From: JBAPRR01 sp049281195 | Lineage (GTDB): Bacteria > Actinomycetota > Acidimicrobiia > Acidimicrobiales > CAVXTF01 | Length of the DNA stretch: 19,692 nt | Reading direction: 5' to 3' | Assembly: GCA_049281195.1 (NCBI GenBank) | Contig: JBAPRR010000267.1 | Location: 1-19,692 of the forward strand | Part shown: positions 6,748 to 15,400 of the stretch, piece after piece | How the letters are laid out: each line of letters opens with the position of its first letter | How positions within the stretch are numbered: position 1 is the first letter of the stretch | Translations under genes and position numbers: made by a program | Notes under the pieces: model-generated | The model's input: only the letters and a program-made list of their open reading frames with translations | What the model was told of the DNA's origin: nothing | Database searches by the model: none

Positions 6748-7140
6748 TCACGCCAGGAGTTTGGCCTTCGCCCGGTCGAACTCGCTGTCACTGATGACAC
6801 CCTTTTCCCTGAGATCGGCCAACTTGGCCAACTCGTCCGCGGTGCTAACGCCTCCGCCCGTCCCTTGGACCCACGACCGCAACGCTTGGCTCTGGGCTTG
6901 TGCGACTCTCACGTCGCGTTCGTGCATCGATCCCCCGCGAGCGATCAGGTATACGAAAACTCCGAGGAACGGGAGAACGAGGATGAAAAGCAACCATCCG
7001 GCCTTGCCCCACCCACTTAGATCGTGGCTGCGAAATACGTCCCAAATCACTCGGAACAAGATCATCAGCCAGAGAAAGAAAACGAAAAAATAGAGGATCG
7101 TCCAGAACGCGTTTAGCAGTGGATAGCTGGATCCGAGCAT
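6748..7140 (-). CDS. Two-helix membrane protein with C-terminal SHOCT domain
   Basis: 130 residues from the ATG at 7140, chosen for the GGAGG six bases upstream. The frame stays open to 7284, but the added part is not hydrophobic and lacks a ribosome site. Residues 10-31 and 46-67 are transmembrane segments, in the arrangement of PLDc_N-type proteins (a GWGKAGWLLFILVLPFLGVFVYLI stretch between and through helix 2). A short basic linker follows, then a SHOCT motif at about 101-130: ADELAKLADLREKGVISDSEFDRAKAKLL. SHOCT is a short oligomerisation-type motif found at the ends of many bacterial membrane proteins. The function is unknown; an envelope stress or accessory role is inference. It lies 170 bp upstream of the COG4315 gene in the same direction; the gap and the inverted repeat in it suggest separate promoters. 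Confidence 0.83.
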   Translation of the reverse strand: MLGSSYPLLNAFWTILYFFVFFLWLMILFRVIWDVFRSHDLSGWGKAGWLLFILVLPFLGVFVYLIARGGSMHERDVRVAQAQSQALRSWVQGTGGGVSTADELAKLADLREKGVISDSEFDRAKAKLLA

Positions 7141-7292
7141 GGTTGGCCTCCGGTCTTTGATTAATGCTCCGACAGTGGCGCACTCGGTCTCGAAGATGAA
7201 CATGCAGCCGACTTCCGATCCGAGGTGGCCACGACGCGAATCATCGCGCCGACTGCTCGTTGCTCGCATGAGTCGACACTCCATGCCGCCCG

Positions 7293-7385
7293 GTGCTCAT
7301 CCGCCAGTTAGACGAGGAGGATTTAGACGAAGCGAGCCGCATCGCCTGGGTGGCCTTCGGGACAGATTTACCGGGTGAGCCGTGA
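7293..7385 (+). pseudogene. Possible N-terminal relic of a GNAT acetyltransferase
   Basis: From a GTG at 7293 the frame reads MLIRQLDEEDLDEASRIAWV then AFG and ends at a TGA after 30 residues. This resembles the first beta-strand and helix of GNAT proteins (IRxLxxxDLxxxxxLxxxAFG). No continuation is visible downstream, where the opposite strand is coding from 7466. It has no clear ribosome site. It is too short for a firm call, and chance is possible; the rest of 7141-7465 shows no gene. Confidence 0.3.
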
Positions 7386-7465
7386 ATGATGGTCCGCAGG
7401 TCTTAACCGCGCCAGGTCAAGATCTTCGCCCTCTCCGGACTAAGGCCAGGTGTCGGGCACGCAAC

Positions 7466-8719
7466 TCATCCCAGTGTGGTGCCGATTGCAAGGGTGCGAA
7501 CGCAGCACTGTCGCTGAGGCGCACCTCTTTGTCCGACGGCGAACAGGTTCCCACCTCCTGCACTTCCAATCGACTCGAGCGAGTTGTCGACGATCCGATC
7601 CCCTATTCCCCCGGTCTTTCCTGGATCAGGGCTGGTGACGATGCTCCACTTCTTACCGTTGAACTGCTGGGTCAACGTGGTGATCTTTCCGTTGAGGCTC
7701 TGGGTCTGTCCCACCGACCAGGCATCGTTGGGCGAAAGGACCTGGACGGCCAGGAGCAAACTTCCCTCGCCGCCCAGGTTGGGAACCTTGGCCGCTGTCC
7801 AGGTGGCGCCGTTCCAGTGAAGCAAGCCGGGCACGTTGAAGTTCGAATTGCTCGTATCGGCGGCATAACCCGATGCCCACACGTCGTCCGGCCCGTCTGC
7901 GCTGATCCCAGTCAGATGGTTGAGGCCACCGGTGCTCGAGGTGGTGATATTCGGAACGGTCGCGATCGACCACTTGATCCCGTTCCACTGGGCGGCCAGG
8001 TCGTTCGAGCCCCCACCGGAGAACGATCCCACTGCCCAGAAGTCGTCAGGGCTGATGGCGGTGATCGCCGAGGCGACTCCACCTCCGTCATCGGCGGGCG
8101 ATGTCGCCCCTGTCCAACTGGTTCCGTTGAAGTGCTCGAATAAAAGCTGAATCTCGCCACCACCGGAGTCCGCGAGCGTGTCGGACCCTGCTGCCCACAG
8201 GTCGTTCGGACCGGTGCCTGCGATCGCAGTGAGTTCGTCGCCATCGCCAGGAGTACCTGTGACCGGGTTCGGGCTCGGTACGACGGACCACGAGGTCCCG
8301 TTCCAGTGCTCGATCAGAGTCAGCGATTGAGACGAATTGAACGACCCAACAGCCCATGCATCCGTCGGGCTGAGGTCGTCCACACCAGACAACGTCGCGC
8401 TTGTTTGACCAACCGGCAGAGGCAGCGTCACCACGCTCCAGGTGGTGCCGTTCCAATGTTCGGCCAGCGGCTGATTGACGGCGTGGCTGTTCGTAGTTGT
8501 TCCGACAGCCCAGGCGTCGTCGGTTCCCGATGCGGACACGCTGGAGAAGAAGGTGGTGCTGGAAAACGTTGCCGCTGTGTGCGGGTTCACGGTCGTCTCG
8601 ACCTGCCAGATCGAACCGGTTGCCGCGCCGGCGGGGGTTGCAACACCGATGAGGGTTGTCGCGCTTGTGGTTATGGCTGCAGCAAAGAGTGTGACCAGTA
8701 ATACGCGCAACGGATGCAT
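7466..8719 (-). CDS. Secreted WNGT/DAWAVG beta-propeller-like repeat protein
   Basis: 417 residues from the ATG at 8719, preferred over the ATG at 8731 because GGAG six bases upstream lies between them. Residues 1-34 are a signal peptide ending near PAGAATG. The rest consists of about six to seven repeats of 50-65 residues, each with an SPTDAWAVG-type strand and an EHWNGTSWSVV-type strand; variants include NDLWAAG, DDFWAVG, DDVWASG and NDAWSVG. The spacing and the Trp pairs suggest a six- or seven-bladed propeller. It lacks the Cys pairs found in the WNGT protein at 1-2024, so the two are related in motif but belong to different subfamilies. Binding partner unknown. It begins 83 bp after the membrane-protein gene ending at 8802 and may be the last gene of the same transcript. 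Confidence 0.87.
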   Translation of the reverse strand: MHPLRVLLVTLFAAAITTSATTLIGVATPAGAATGSIWQVETTVNPHTAATFSSTTFFSSVSASGTDDAWAVGTTTNSHAVNQPLAEHWNGTTWSVVTLPLPVGQTSATLSGVDDLSPTDAWAVGSFNSSQSLTLIEHWNGTSWSVVPSPNPVTGTPGDGDELTAIAGTGPNDLWAAGSDTLADSGGGEIQLLFEHFNGTSWTGATSPADDGGGVASAITAISPDDFWAVGSFSGGGSNDLAAQWNGIKWSIATVPNITTSSTGGLNHLTGISADGPDDVWASGYAADTSNSNFNVPGLLHWNGATWTAAKVPNLGGEGSLLLAVQVLSPNDAWSVGQTQSLNGKITTLTQQFNGKKWSIVTSPDPGKTGGIGDRIVDNSLESIGSAGGGNLFAVGQRGAPQRQCCVRTLAIGTTLG

Positions 8720-8801
8720 GAGAATCTCCATAGAGTCGAAAGAGTTGGGGGTGGATTTCACGGTCAAAAGTGGCGACAAGCCGTTCATTTCAACTCGTCG
8801 A

Positions 8802-9375
8802 CTATGTGTGTTCTGCTCGACGCCAACGCAGGAGACACAGGGTGCTGCCTGCCAGAAGAAGAGCGAGTGATGCAACCTCGTATGTGAATGCCATGCCGGC
8901 GAACGGGGCCGACCATGAGTCTCTGAAGTCAAAAAGACCCACGTAGACCGCCGTCAGAAAACCGCCGATAGTGGCGACGACGAATCCGAACGAGAGGAAA
9001 GGCCGCCCACACTCGCCGAGCCAGAATCAACGTGCCCGAAAGGAAGAACCCGGCGACGGCCTGAAACAAAAACAGTGGCCCGATGGACGGCAATTGCCTA
9101 TATCCGGTCATCCACAGGCGCAAGTGCACCGCCGCCGAGACCGCGACCGTGCCTGCTGCTGCCACGAGCACCAGATTGGCGATCAGTCCGCTTCTGGCTC
9201 CGCCGGCAGAGAGTGCCGACAAGACGCTCCCTCTACGTTCTGCCGTTGGCTCTCCGCCGGCTGTCGCGTCAACGAGTGAGGTTGCCTCAGCGTGTTGCCG
9301 ATGACGCAAGTCACGAAGATTGCCGAAGTGCGAATCAGCGACCCGACGGCTGTTCTGGCGAAGATCAGTAGCCAT
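8802..9375 (-). pseudogene. Four-helix membrane protein with a single frameshift
   Basis: The ATG at 9375 has GGAGG five bases upstream and overlaps the end of the COG4315 gene by 11 bp, so the two are translationally coupled. After a ~60-residue polar N-terminus, one frame gives two transmembrane segments around AVHLRLWMTGYRQLP and GPLFLFQAVAGFFLSG. Near RRVWAAF the coding moves to another frame, reading LSFGFVVATIGGFLTAVYVG and FTYEVASLALLLAG and stopping at 8802. Removing one T on the coding strand (the AAA at 8998-9000 of the plus strand) joins them into a protein of about 190 residues with four helices. Proteins of this HLxLWxxGYR type occur next to small exported proteins in Actinobacteria; function unknown. 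Both halves look well conserved, so a sequencing error or very recent mutation is likely. Confidence 0.72.
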
Positions 9376-9940
9376 ATCCGCCTCCAGTTGACTTGCTCGG
9401 GGCCGCGGTCGTCGGTGTGTTCGTGGCCTTTGCGGTGGCGGTGTCTGTGCGCGTCGGATGGATGACAAAGAATCCACCGACACCCTGACCGTTCACACTG
9501 GTCCCGCTGTCAGATGCGAAGGTGTAAAGGGGCATCTTGTTGTAAGTGACCTGCATACGTCCGTCGGACAACATCACGCTGCTCACACCCGTAAGACCGC
9601 TGCCCGGCTTGACCGAAGTGGAGCCGACCGGAAGCAGCAGTGGAGGCCATGCCACCGCGCAGCTGCCTGTGCAGGTGGGCATGTTCGGCTTGTCGGCGTC
9701 ATAACGGTACAGGGCGGCTCCCGAACCACTTACGAGGATGTTCCCCAGACTGCCTCGTGTCGCTGTGGTCACGTCGTATGCGGGAAGCATTTGCGCTGTC
9801 GGGGTGGCGGCCGCGGCGGTGGCCTTGCTCGCCGGCGCCGCGGATGACGACATAGTCATCACGATGGCCAGAACCGCCACCGCCACTGCCACCGGGATCG
9901 CCACAACTGCCAGTCGCACTTTCAAACTGCGGTTTTTCAT
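9365..9940 (-). CDS. Membrane-anchored COG4315-type repeat protein
   Basis: 191 residues from an ATG at 9940 with GGAGG five bases upstream. Residues 10-30 are a single hydrophobic segment, signal peptide or N-terminal anchor, followed by an Ala/Thr-rich linker. The family core follows: GNILVSGSGAALYRYDADK with the Y-x-Y-x-x-D pattern at 78-83 region, TCTGSCAVAWPP (Cys90, Cys94), then QVTYNKMPLYTFASD and SVNGQGVGGF. The C-terminal 30 residues are a Thr/Ala/Ser tail ending GGGYGY, absent from the paralogue at 6130-6576. Family proteins are exported and of unknown function. It is divergent from the ECF sigma gene (242 bp apart) and overlaps the membrane-protein gene, which suggests an envelope module controlled by that sigma factor; this is inference. 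Confidence 0.85.
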   Translation of the reverse strand: MKNRSLKVRLAVVAIPVAVAVAVLAIVMTMSSSAAPASKATAAAATPTAQMLPAYDVTTATRGSLGNILVSGSGAALYRYDADKPNMPTCTGSCAVAWPPLLLPVGSTSVKPGSGLTGVSSVMLSDGRMQVTYNKMPLYTFASDSGTSVNGQGVGGFFVIHPTRTDTATAKATNTPTTAAPSKSTGGGYGY

Positions 9941-10082
9941 TGTTTCCTCCGAGATTGTCGTTTGATAAACGGGTCTACGAGCCGACGTCCTCCGCGGATT
10001 GCTCCTGTGGCCATTACGGTCCTCACCAGGATCTGCCTATGGCCACTGCATGGCGCTCGGGGGAGTGAGCCGCCCTCCCCGG

Positions 10083-10097
10083 CAGAGTTCCACTCTG
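10083..10097. promoter_or_regulatory. Inverted repeat CAGAGT-N3-ACTCTG in the divergent sigma/COG4315 gap
   Basis: The 6-bp arms are perfect. The site lies near the middle of the 242-bp gap between divergent genes starting at 9940 and 10183, so a regulator there could act on both. The minus-strand reading contains GGAAC, a common ECF -35 core, but I could not find a matching -10, so I do not call a promoter. Confidence 0.35.
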
Positions 10098-10182
10098 TTG
10101 GTCGGATTGGGCCAGAGGCTTCAGCTCAAATTTTCTTGGACGAAAGCAATCTCTCGACTGACCTCGTCCGTACACCTGTCTG

Positions 10183-10776
10183 ATGGGACAATTGTCCGTG
10201 GCTTCGACTGGGCTTGGAGACGAGGGTCTTCTTGCCGGCGTAGCCCACGGCGACAACGCCGCGATGGTCGCTTTCGTGCGTCGCTATCAGAAGAGGGTCT
10301 TCGGCCTCGCCTACTCGATGCTCGGCGATTCCGGAGCTGCAGAAGAGGTGGCGCAAGAGGCGTTCATCCGGGTCTGGCGCCACGCTCCGGTATTCGACGC
10401 CCGCCGCGGCTCGGTCACCACCTGGGTGCTCACGATTGCTCGGAACCTCTCAATTGACGCCCTCCGGATGCGTCGAGCGGTTCCCATCGACCCTGAGGAG
10501 TTCTTGTCTATGGGTCTGGTCAGCAATGAAGGACTACCCGAGGACTCGGCACTTGCGGGCGACTCAATTCCCGCACTTCGTAAAGCGCTGGCGAGCCTGC
10601 CTGAAGAGCAGCAGCGCGCGCTGGTGCTGGCCGCCGTCTACGGGAGAACGGCGGCCGAGATAAGTGAGTCCGAGACGATCCCCCTCGGCACAGCCAAGAC
10701 CCGGATCCGAGCTGGTATGTCCAAGCTTCGCGAGGCAATGACAGCCTCGGCTATCTCCGAAAGCGAGCAGCAATGA
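10183..10776 (+). CDS. ECF (group 4) RNA polymerase sigma factor
   Basis: 197 residues from an ATG at 10183. The ribosome site is weak and a GTG at 10198 is an alternative. The sigma-2 region spans about 28-98: FVRRYQKRVFGLAYSMLGD, EEVAQEAFIRVWRHA, and the WVLTIARNLSIDALR recognition helix. The sigma-4 region spans about 133-184: LASLPEEQQRALVLAAVYG, then an HTH ending PLGTAKTRIRAGMSKLRE. No sigma-3 domain or extra C-terminal domain is present, as in standard ECF factors. It directs RNA polymerase to a stress or envelope regulon. The stop overlaps the anti-sigma start by four bases (ATGA), so the two are co-translated. The divergent COG4315/membrane protein group is the obvious candidate target. 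Confidence 0.93.
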   Translation: MGQLSVASTGLGDEGLLAGVAHGDNAAMVAFVRRYQKRVFGLAYSMLGDSGAAEEVAQEAFIRVWRHAPVFDARRGSVTTWVLTIARNLSIDALRMRRAVPIDPEEFLSMGLVSNEGLPEDSALAGDSIPALRKALASLPEEQQRALVLAAVYGRTAAEISESETIPLGTAKTRIRAGMSKLREAMTASAISESEQQ

Positions 10777-11498
10777 ATGCCGACCATGTGAGCGGGAAGG
10801 TTGCCTGTGTCGACGTGGAAAGGTCATTGGCGGAACTGGCCCTCGGAATATTGCCAGGAGACGAACGGGCCATCGTCTTGGCGCACCTGGACAACTGCAA
10901 GAGGTGTCAGGCTGAGGCTGAGAAGTTGACACTGACAAGCGACACGCTTCTACAACTGGCTCCTGAAGTGGAGCCGCCGGTTGGTTTCGAGGTCAGGCTG
11001 CTCGAGCGCTTGGGAGTCTCCGTCCCCGAACCCCAGGTGAACGTGGCCCGGAGACGCATCGGTGGATCGTTGGCTCGATTGTCCAACAGAGGTCGTGTGT
11101 TGGTCGCCACCGCGGCAGTGACCCTGGGCGTGGCATTGGGATTCGGCGGAGGGTGGGTCGCAAATCCGGGAACGTCGCTTGCCTCACCGCAATATGTCCA
11201 CAGCGCAACAGGTGCGACAGCAACCCTGCTGTCCGATAACCATCCTGTTGGAACTGTTTCGACGTTCGGCGGCGCTCCCGGATGGATGCTTATGACCGTC
11301 CACGGCGGAAAGATAAGCGGGTGGGTCACCTGCGATGTCGTCCTCATGAACGGCAAGAAGGTTGTCGTCGGGGACTTTCGCCTTGTCCAGGGCTACGGAG
11401 CCTGGTCCGCCAGATTGCCAGTTGCTGCGCGGGACATCCGCTCCGCCCGGGTTGCCTACGACGGGGCAGTGGTTGGGTCGGCGACCTTCTCTTCGTAG
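10773..11498 (+). CDS. Membrane anti-sigma factor with zinc-finger (ZAS) motif
   Basis: 241 residues. The cytoplasmic N-terminal domain (1-80) contains H38-x3-C42-x2-C45 in AHLDNCKRC, the zinc-binding anti-sigma signature. One transmembrane helix lies at about 108-126 (VLVATAAVTLGVALGFGGGW). The extracytoplasmic domain (130-241) is beta-rich, with WMLMTVHGGKISGWVTCDVV and a C-terminal VAYDGAVVGSATF, similar in layout to RskA-like sensor domains. It should hold the upstream sigma factor inactive until an outside signal triggers its release. The start codon overlaps the sigma stop (ATGA). Downstream, 11499-11652 lies between convergent genes and holds no gene. A 12-bp direct repeat (tcgtagctacat at 11493 and 11512) covers the stop codon. 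Confidence 0.9.
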   Translation: MNADHVSGKVACVDVERSLAELALGILPGDERAIVLAHLDNCKRCQAEAEKLTLTSDTLLQLAPEVEPPVGFEVRLLERLGVSVPEPQVNVARRRIGGSLARLSNRGRVLVATAAVTLGVALGFGGGWVANPGTSLASPQYVHSATGATATLLSDNHPVGTVSTFGGAPGWMLMTVHGGKISGWVTCDVVLMNGKKVVVGDFRLVQGYGAWSARLPVAARDIRSARVAYDGAVVGSATFSS

Positions 11499-11652
11499 CT
11501 ACATTGCCCTCTCGTAGCTACATCGTCCCGCCGACCATCGGTGGACTGCTTTCGGCAAATTCGGCATCGCCGCCAGGTCCCGACCCCGCCGTTGAAGCGG
11601 CCAGGTTTGTTACCCGCTCCTGCTCGACAAGACTGGTACGAGCGAGAGGGAC

Positions 11653-12402
11653 TTAGCTCGTCGGAACCATGCTGAAGTCGTCTGTGTCGGTGATCTTCGT
11701 CGGGTGATAAACCGTCGTCCCGGTGCCGCTGTCGGTCTTCAACTTGGTCAAGGTGAAGGCGTCGAGGTGCTCGCCGTTGAACTCGACGTTTGTGAAATTC
11801 ACCGAAGAGATGTTCGGGTAGTCCGTCGTCGGGGATTCGATCACGGCCTCCGCCGATGAGGTCTCGGCCCCATCGGTCGATTGTGTCGCTGTCTCAGTCC
11901 AATCCCTGGTCGCGTCGCTGATCGTCAACGTAAAAGAAGAACCACTCGCCGTAACCGACGCATTGATCAAGTCACCGGCCTTGATCTTGTTCGAGTAATA
12001 CACCGCCGAACTTGGATACATCTCGTACCAAGCAGAGTCGACTGGCTTGCCGCTACCGCAATAGGTCTGGACACCGGTCTGTTCGACTGTTTCGTTGTTG
12101 TAACCGTCAATCCCGACCCACGGAGCGTAAAGGTCGTTGTCACTGTTGCAAGTCACCTTGGGCTCGATCCATGAGGCTGAGGCCGAGCTGAACGAGCCGG
12201 GCGCCGCCGAGGCGACGTAGCCACCCCACGCGCTCGTCATGGCGTTCGGATCGAAACTCCCGTAGACGACGTGAACCTTGAGTGGGGCGTGGCCGGTGGA
12301 CGCCGAGGCAGTGGAGGCAACGCCACCAAATAGGGCGAGAGACGCTATGACCACCGCTGGTCCCAACGGAAGTAGCCTGCGGAGAAACACGGTTCCGAGC
12401 AC
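11653..12402 (-). CDS. Secreted G1 family (eqolisin/peptidase A4) glutamic endopeptidase
   Basis: 249 residues from a GTG at 12402 with GGGGG about ten bases upstream. Residues 1-35 are a signal peptide ending near ASASTG. The peptidase A4 landmarks follow: WGGYVA at 59-64, SASWIEPKV at 76-84, APWVGIDGYNNETVEQTG at 93-110 with Gln108 at the position of the catalytic Gln, WYEMYP at 125-130, KAGDLINASV at 141-150, and SSAEAVIESPT at 182-191, where Glu185 or Glu189 should be the catalytic Glu. The family is known from acid-active fungal proteases and from actinobacterial secreted homologues. No pro-peptide longer than about 20 residues is visible. It converges on the anti-sigma gene and lies 84 bp downstream of the regulator gene in the same direction, so co-transcription is possible, although it has its own upstream signals. 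Confidence 0.88.
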   Translation of the reverse strand: MLGTVFLRRLLPLGPAVVIASLALFGGVASTASASTGHAPLKVHVVYGSFDPNAMTSAWGGYVASAAPGSFSSASASWIEPKVTCNSDNDLYAPWVGIDGYNNETVEQTGVQTYCGSGKPVDSAWYEMYPSSAVYYSNKIKAGDLINASVTASGSSFTLTISDATRDWTETATQSTDGAETSSAEAVIESPTTDYPNISSVNFTNVEFNGEHLDAFTLTKLKTDSGTGTTVYHPTKITDTDDFSMVPTS

Positions 12403-12486
12403 TGGATCTACCCCCTGCAGTCGATAGTGAAATCTGCGCTTACCCTATGTGAAAGCGTCTGGCTGCGCTCTGACGGAGAGCCGTCC

Positions 12487-15400
12487 CTACCGGTTGAGAA
12501 CGAACGCGAGAGCCTGCTCACGCCCCATGACCCGCCCACTCTCGTAACAGCGGTCGAATGACTCCGCAAGGGTCCTGCGGAGGTCCGCTAAGTCTGCGTC
12601 ACGAATCCGCCGTTCGGTGAGGTCCCAGCCTCCGCCGTAGGCATCAAGGGAGGCCTGGGAGATGCCGTGAAGCGCGGCAGCCCGCTCGGCATCACCGTCG
12701 CGGGTGGCACAGCAAGCCAACCCGCACGCGACATTGGAAAGGACGCGCCGGATCAATCCGCTTCGGCGCGCGCCGCGCATGCAAAGGGTGAAATTGATCG
12801 CGGCCCCGACAACGTCCCCTTCCTGGTAGAGAACCCAGCCCAGATTTCCGTGCGAGAACGCGCCATACTTTTCCGACCCAATTCTCGATGCGTAAACTAG
12901 CGCCGATTCAAGATGTTCCCGCGCCTCGGCAAATCTTCCGAACTGCGACAAAAGACTTCCGAAATTGTTGTGCGCCCCCCACAGCCCGTTCCAGTTGCCG
13001 GATTGTTCTCCTACCGTGATGGATTCGGCATAACAGCTCTCCGCAAGATCAGGATCGCTCTCTTCGACGGCAGTGGCGAGACCATTCAAAGACGCACCTA
13101 TCAGTGTCGGGTCTTCACATTGGCGGGCGAAGCTGACGGCCTCGTTGGCAAAAGACACTGCTTGTCCGGAGTCGGCCTGAAACGCCATCGAAAAGGATTG
13201 AAAGCTCAAAGCATCGGCCAACAACTTCGGGTCGCCGCACTTCCTGGCGAGTTCAAGCGCCTCTTCACCAAAGTGCACCGAGGCGGTCAGATCGATGCTC
13301 CGGAGTAGATCCGCCTTGCATAAGAGTCCCGCAGAAATCAGGGAGTCGGACATCTCCGGGTCAGGTTGTTCAAGGATGCCGTCGAGTAGGGGGATCTCGC
13401 CGCGCGTCGTGCCGGCAAGATGCCAAAAGTGGCGGAGCGCGACTGCCAGGCGAAGAGCGTGCTGTCGTTGGCCGATTCTTTCGGAAAGGCGCTCCAGCGC
13501 GGAGTACAGATTGGGGTATTCGATCGCGATCCGGGCGATTTGAGTCGCCTGTTCCGGTCCTGCCAACTGCGGTGCCGCTGTCTCGGCATACCTCAGATAG
13601 AACTCGGCATGGGAGTCGAAGAGCCGATCGCACTCGTCTCCACCGACCTCGGCCAACCGCTCGGCGGAGTACTGGCGAATGGTCTCCAGCAGCCTGTAAC
13701 GCATCGCCAGGTTCGACGCGTCCGTCACCACAAGTGACTTATCGACCAGTCCCCCCAGTAGAACGGTCACGTCGAACCCATCGAGGGATCCGAAGCCGCA
13801 GACCTCTTCAGCAGCGCCGAGGTCGAAGCCCCCGGAAAATACCGATAGGCGCGTCAATAGGACCTGTTCGGGTTGAGTGAGCAGCTCATATGACCAGTCG
13901 ACGACTCCGCGCAGGGTCTGGTGACGAGGCAAGGCTGATCGACTTCCGCCTGTGAGCAGCTGGAAACGCCTATCAAGTCGGTTGTTCAGATCGGCCAGCG
14001 ACAAAGAGCGAAGTCGAGCAACAGCCGGTTCGATCGCAAGCGGCATCCCGTCGAGACGGCGGCAGATTGCAGCAACGAGCGGGGCGGAGTCGTCGGAAAG
14101 CGCGAAATCGGCGGTGTGCGTGCGGGCGCGTTCCACGAAAAGCGTCACCGCCCCTGAATTCTCGACCGCTGACAGTTCATCCGAGTCTTGCACGGGCACC
14201 GAAAGGGGCGGTACCCGGAAGACCGTTTCCCCGTCAATGCCGAGTGGTTCGCGACTCGTTACGAGGAGATACACACGAGGACAGGAGCGCACCAAAACCT
14301 CGGCCAGCTTGGCGCTCGCCCCGATCAGGTGCTCGCAGTTGTCGAGCACTACGAGCACGTATTGGTCCGCCAACGCTTCGACCAGCGTTTCGTATCGCTG
14401 AGCTCGGGCACCCTCTTGGATCCCGAGCGACCTGGCCACTTCCGAGGCGACCGACTCAGGGTCGATCACGTCGGCCAGGTCAACCAACCACACGCCGTCC
14501 TCTGACCCGTCAAGGAGCTCTGCGGCTACCTGCAGTGCCAGACGAGTTTTTCCGACTCCGCCGGGACCGGCGAGGGTCACGAGCCGCGACTCCTCGATCA
14601 TCTTTCTTACTTCAAGCACCTCCGCATCACGTCCGACGAAGCTCGACACGATCTCGGGCAGATTGTTCGGCATGCTCGGATTGTCGAGCGACCGCAACGG
14701 CGGGAAGTCAGACTCGAGGCCCTCGATGACGAGCTGGAACACCTCTTCAGGTCGACTCAGGTCCTTGAGGCGATGTGTCCCGAGCTCGCGTAGGCCCACG
14801 TCGAGTGGGAGGGTGTCGCTCACGATGTCGGCGGTCGCCCTGGAGAGAATGACCTGGCCGCCGTGAGCCACGGATTCGAGGCGGGCCACCCGGTTAAGCG
14901 TGGAGCCGAAGTAATCGCCATCTCTTTCGGTGCACTCGCCGGTGTGCAGTGCCATACGGACCCGGAGTACGGCCTCTTGTGGCCACGGCTCTATTGAAAG
15001 AGCCCGTTGGGCCTCTACGGCTGCGAAAACGGCCTCTTTGGCCGTAGAAAATGTGGCGTAGAAAGCATCGCCCACCGTCTTGAAGACGTACCCCCCCGAT
15101 CCATCGATCGTGGCGCGCAGCAACTCGTCGTGCTTCCGCAGGGCTTCCTCCATTGCAAGCGGGGCCTGTTCCCACAGCGTCGTGGATCCCTCGACGTCCG
15201 TGAACAGAAACGTCACCGTGCCCGAGGGACGCTTGGTCACAATTCTCGTTTCGGCTCCGCTTGATGACATTTTCAGGTCCGGGGACTGGTTCAGGATCGC
15301 CAACTCCAGCTGTTGAAGCGCGGGGTTTGGTTCGATGCCCAGCTCTTCAGCAAGCACCTCACGGGTTCGTCGGTAAACGCGCAGGGCCTCGGCCTGGCGA

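Noticed and set aside
7382..8143. 253-codon plus-strand frame
   Set aside because: Opposite the WNGT/DAWAVG gene; no family-like sequence and no ribosome site.
11493..11523. 12-bp direct repeat over the anti-sigma stop codon
   Set aside because: Two copies 19 bp apart may reflect a small duplication. No attachment-site context or integrase is present, so I do not call it functional.
12472..12485. Terminator hairpin just after the SARP-cyclase stop
   Set aside because: GACGG-AGAG-CCGTC is only a 5-bp stem with no U-tract; too weak to call although the position is right.
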